Of a stretch of DNA of 8,616 nucleotides, positions 6,976-8,616 are shown piece by piece (the first letter of the stretch is position 1; each line of letters begins with the position of its first letter). The position numbers and the translations under genes were made by a program. Source of the DNA: an uncultured Ruminococcus sp. Lineage in GTDB: Bacteria; Bacillota; Clostridia; Oscillospirales; Ruminococcaceae. The DNA lies in NCBI GenBank assembly GCA_947174965.1, contig CAMWKY010000072.1, forward strand, positions 1 through 8,616. Reading direction: 5' to 3'. Below the pieces are notes generated by a model. It saw nothing but the letters and a program-made list of their open reading frames with translations. It was not told the origin of the DNA and made no database searches.

Positions 6976-7800
6976 ATGAGCGAATGTACTCACGATTGTT
7001 CAAACTGTGGAAGCGACTGCTCCAGCAGACAAGAAGCACAAAGCTTTATTGAAAAACCTAATCAGATGAGCAAAATCGGAAAAGTTATCGGCATTGTAAG
7101 CGGAAAAGGCGGTGTCGGAAAAACTATGGTTTCATCTATGCTTGCCGTTTCAATGCAGAGAATGGGCAAAAACGTCGGACTTCTTGATGCTGATATTACC
7201 GGACCTTCCGTTCCTAAAGCATTTGGTATTCACGGAAAAGCAGATGCCTGCGAATTTGGTATAATTCCGACAAAAAGCAAAATGGGCATAGATATTATGT
7301 CAATCAATCTGTTGCTTGAAAATGAGTCAGACCCTGTTGTCTGGCGAGGTCCTGTTATTGCAGGTGTTGTAAAGCAGTTCTGGACTGATGTAATATGGAA
7401 AGACGTTGATTATCTCTTTGTTGATATGCCACCCGGAACAGGAGATGTTCCGCTTACAGTATTTCAGTCACTCCCAGTTGACGGCATTGTTATTGTGACA
7501 TCTCCGCAGGAACTTGTCTCCATGATTGTTGAAAAAGCTGTAAAAATGGCAAAGCTTATGAATATTCCCATAATAGGAATCGTTGAGAATATGAGTTATT
7601 TTGAGTGTCCCGACTGTAAAAAGAAACACAAGATTTTCGGCGACAGTCACATTGAAGATATTGCAAAGGAATATGGTATTCCTGTTCTTGCGCAGATTCC
7701 TATGAATACCGAACTTGCTAAACACTGCGATAACGGTACAATTGAACTCTATGAGGGCGACTGGATAGACCCCGCAACAAATCAGATACTCAGCTTATAA
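6976..7800 (+). CDS. mrp: Mrp/NBP35-family P-loop ATPase, Fe-S cluster carrier
   Basis: This 274-residue cytoplasmic ATPase belongs to the Mrp/ApbC/NBP35 group, which binds and transfers [4Fe-4S] clusters to apo-proteins. Visible motifs are the deviant Walker A SGKGGVGKT (42-50), DADITGPSVP (71-80), FVDMPPGTGD (148-157), and CPDC (C211, C214), the pair that holds a bridging cluster in the dimer. The N-terminus carries four cysteines, C4, C8, C11 and C15, in a C-x3-C-x2-C-x3-C arrangement. This recalls the N-terminal ferredoxin-like cluster site of eukaryotic NBP35, though the spacing differs. The short N-terminal MIP18-like domain of some Mrp proteins is absent. AGGAG (6961-6965) is 10 nt before the ATG, and the gap to carB is 21 nt, so it is probably the last gene of the pyr-car transcript. 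The substrate protein is unknown. Confidence 0.92.
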   Translation: MSECTHDCSNCGSDCSSRQEAQSFIEKPNQMSKIGKVIGIVSGKGGVGKTMVSSMLAVSMQRMGKNVGLLDADITGPSVPKAFGIHGKADACEFGIIPTKSKMGIDIMSINLLLENESDPVVWRGPVIAGVVKQFWTDVIWKDVDYLFVDMPPGTGDVPLTVFQSLPVDGIVIVTSPQELVSMIVEKAVKMAKLMNIPIIGIVENMSYFECPDCKKKHKIFGDSHIEDIAKEYGIPVLAQIPMNTELAKHCDNGTIELYEGDWIDPATNQILSL

Positions 7801-7805
7801 AAATG

Positions 7806-7841
7806 AAAGGTTGTATAATCAAACGGTTATACAGCCTTTTT
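7806..7841 (+). terminator. Intrinsic terminator of the pyrC-mrp operon
   Basis: AAAGGTTGTATAA (7806-7818) pairs with TTATACAGCCTTT (7827-7839) over 13 bp with one U-G pair, around an 8-nt loop. The right arm runs into TTTTT (7837-7841). It starts 5 nt after the mrp stop. On the other strand the stem is followed by CATTTTT, so it may also stop transcription of the minus-strand array. Confidence 0.85.
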
Positions 7842-7883
7842 CTAACGATTAATGAAAACTCTCCATATTTTTCTTTATCAAAT

Positions 7884-7909
7884 TTGCACCAAATGTAAGT
7901 TTGGTGCAA
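7884..7909. repeat. Perfect 10-bp inverted repeat between convergent genes
   Basis: TTGCACCAAA (7884-7893) and TTTGGTGCAA (7900-7909) are perfect inverted copies with a 6-bp centre. Neither side has a real T run: the minus strand continues ATTTGAT. It may be a weak terminator for the minus-strand genes or a binding site for a dimeric protein. The region 7842-7963 holds no convincing gene. Confidence 0.5.
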
Positions 7910-7923
7910 CAAATAATCACTTC

Positions 7924-7961
7924 TCCACAGGTATCAACAAGATGATTGTGGAATATTTTTT
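7924..7961 (+). terminator. Possible second plus-strand terminator
   Basis: TCCACA (7924-7929) can pair with TGTGGA (7947-7952) around a 17-nt loop. A T run lies at 7956-7961, three bases after the stem. The stem is only 6 bp, so this is weak. Its place between convergent genes would fit a back-up terminator. Confidence 0.25.
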
Positions 7962-7963
7962 GA

Positions 7964-8173
7964 CTATTCACCGAGATTAAGCAGAAGTCTGATATGTTCA
8001 GCGGTATCTCTGAAAGTTTCAAGCTGTTGGATTGCACAAATCATCTCCACACAGTCTGCTACACTTATGCTCCTGAACCTGATGTTGTTCTGGAGCTGTC
8101 GGACTTCTTCTTCCATTCTCACACGGTTATTGTACATATAACTGTACAGCAATGTTAATTCATTCCTGTTCAT
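7964..8173 (-). CDS. Small helical protein of unknown function, 69 aa
   Basis: On the minus strand an ATG at 8173-8171 is preceded by AGAGGT (8186-8181) with a 7-nt spacer, giving 69 codons to TAG (7966-7964). The product is predicted to be mostly helical. It has a Tyr/Asn-rich start (LLYSYMYNNR), a charged central helix (MEEEVRQLQNN), and a second part with ADCVEMICAIQQLE and a Leu-rich end (IRLLLNLGE). This may be a helical hairpin or short coiled coil. No signal peptide, membrane segment or metal motif is seen. A diverged, broken copy of its first 30 codons lies just upstream, collinear and without gaps, which argues that the frame has been under selection. I do not recognise the family. 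The layout, a row of tiny genes, is common in mobile or accessory regions. Confidence 0.7.
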   Translation of the reverse strand: MNRNELTLLYSYMYNNRVRMEEEVRQLQNNIRFRSISVADCVEMICAIQQLETFRDTAEHIRLLLNLGE

Positions 8174-8230
8174 ATCATTAACCTCTTTTCTTGTCCCGGC
8201 TCTTGTGCTGAAGTATTGTTCTGGAGCTGT
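8085..8230. repeat. 15-bp exact direct repeat inside the paralogous pair
   Basis: TTGTTCTGGAGCTGT occurs at 8085-8099 and 8216-8230, 131 bp apart, the same distance as the two start codons. It encodes the shared QLQNN region on the minus strand, so it marks a local tandem duplication rather than an independent repeat. Confidence 0.75.
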
Positions 8231-8304
8231 AGAACTTAGTATTCAGTCTGGCTTCTGATGTTGTATATGTAACTCATCAGTATCAAGGTTTCTTTCTTCG
8301 TCAT
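8170..8304 (-). pseudogene. Diverged paralogue of the 69-aa gene, interrupted by in-frame TAA
   Basis: AAAGGA (8316-8311) lies 6 nt before ATG 8304-8302. The frame begins MTKKETLILMSYIYN and reaches TAA at codon 23 (8238-8236), then continues in phase with VLQLQNN to TGA at 8172-8170. Over the first 30 positions it aligns with the downstream 69-aa protein without gaps, with 15 identical residues (including SY-YN at 11-15 and QLQNN at 26-30). The stop falls where the other protein has E23, a change one base away from GAA. After position 30 similarity ends and the tail is short. The intact part could still make a 22-residue peptide, given the good ribosome site, but decay is the simpler reading. 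Confidence 0.6.
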
Positions 8305-8348
8305 CTGGATTCCTTTCTTATGAGCAATTACAGAGAGTGGCTACTTGC

Positions 8349-8432
8349 TCACCTGCAAAAGAGTATCAGTCCTATCAGAACTTCAACAATTCGTATGATT
8401 AATTTCGTTTCACTCTCGGAATCTGATTACAT
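8349..8432 (-). pseudogene. Miniature membrane-protein frame with TAA as its second codon
   Basis: GGGGA (8445-8441) precedes ATG 8432-8430 by 8 nt, but the next codon is TAA (8429-8427). The same frame then runs for 25 codons as SDSESETK followed by the hydrophobic LIIRIVEVLIGLILFCR, ending at TGA (8351-8349). This would be an acidic head plus one short membrane segment. It may be a small membrane protein broken at codon 2, or the ATG may simply be the last codon of the frame coming from 8570. The next gene's ATG is 45 nt downstream. Family unknown. Confidence 0.35.
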
Positions 8433-8614
8433 ACTGTCTCTCCCCTTTGGCTTCCTTCTCGTATCAGTTCCAACTGCTATAAGCTGTAGCCTCGGCTCAT
8501 TCTCATTGTACTGATACTGCTTTTCAACCTCTGTTCGTCTGGCTCTCGTAATCTGACTGTCTGCTGTGTTTCAGTTAATCTTACTTCATGTAACGGTTTC
8601 TGTATTTCCTTTAC
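8399..8614 (-). pseudogene. Frame-broken coding-like sequence entering from the right edge
   Basis: A minus-strand frame open from base 8614 reads VKEIQKPLHEVRLTETQQT and goes on to TAG at 8479-8477. It then resumes in phase as QLELIREGSQRGETVCNQ to TAA 8401-8399. A second frame from 8570 to 8427 also looks coding (TEVEKQYQYNENEPRLQLIA, ending GRDSM) but has no start codon. A single-base slip near 8558 would join the first frame to the second. Which is the true frame cannot be decided here. No family is recognised. The purine-rich strand lowers stop frequency in all frames, so apparent coding may be misleading. Confidence 0.3.
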
Positions 8615-8616
8615 TA

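Noticed and set aside
7849..8037. 62-codon minus-strand frame
   Set aside because: It overlaps the better supported 69-aa gene by 74 bp in another frame and shows no recognisable domain.
8320..8514. 64-codon plus-strand frame at the right edge
   Set aside because: It is antisense to the minus-strand small-gene array, which has ribosome sites and a paralogue relation on the other strand.
7964..8616. Alternative genetic code with TAA read as an amino acid
   Set aside because: pyrC, pyrF, carB and mrp all end at TAA at the expected family length, so decay of the small genes is simpler.
1..8616. CRISPR array, tRNA, rRNA or insertion sequence
   Set aside because: No regular spaced repeats, cloverleaf, rRNA segments or transposase motifs were seen on either strand.

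Overview
The window suggests a low-to-moderate-GC Gram-positive anaerobe, probably a clostridial Firmicute of the Ruminococcus type. This rests on strong AGGAGG-like ribosome sites, short intergenic gaps, a group II PyrF, a Firmicute-style CarB regulatory domain and an Mrp ATPase with an N-terminal cysteine cluster. The genus is inferred from gene style only; no marker gene is present.

Layout. Bases 1-66 are the last codons of an upstream gene whose product ends in a hydrophobic stretch and a lysine tail. A near-consensus promoter (81-109) then opens a leader of about 155 nt. It contains a possible 27-codon leader peptide and three related ~20-bp repeat units, one of which can pair with either of the other two. 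It leads into pyrC and, 15 nt later, pyrF. A 169-nt gap follows with a second possible leader peptide (18 codons) and a terminator-like hairpin at 2595-2622. Then come carA and carB, 1 nt apart, and an Mrp/NBP35-type Fe-S carrier gene. A clear intrinsic terminator at 7806-7841 ends the plus-strand unit.

Function. CarAB makes carbamoyl phosphate, PyrC closes carbamoyl-aspartate to dihydroorotate, and PyrF makes UMP. These are steps 1, 3 and 6 of de novo UMP synthesis; pyrB, pyrD/pyrK and pyrE must lie elsewhere. UMP made by the pathway is expected to inhibit CarB through its C-terminal domain. The Fe-S carrier may ride along or may serve Fe-S enzymes.

From about 7964 to the right edge the character changes to a minus-strand array of very small genes, typical of accessory DNA. 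One intact 69-codon gene is preceded by a collinear diverged paralogue broken by an in-frame TAA. That is preceded by a miniature membrane-segment frame whose ATG is followed directly by TAA, and then by frame-broken coding-like sequence running off the window. This looks like a decaying small-gene array next to the housekeeping operon. The two most unusual parts of the window are this array and the two leader regions.
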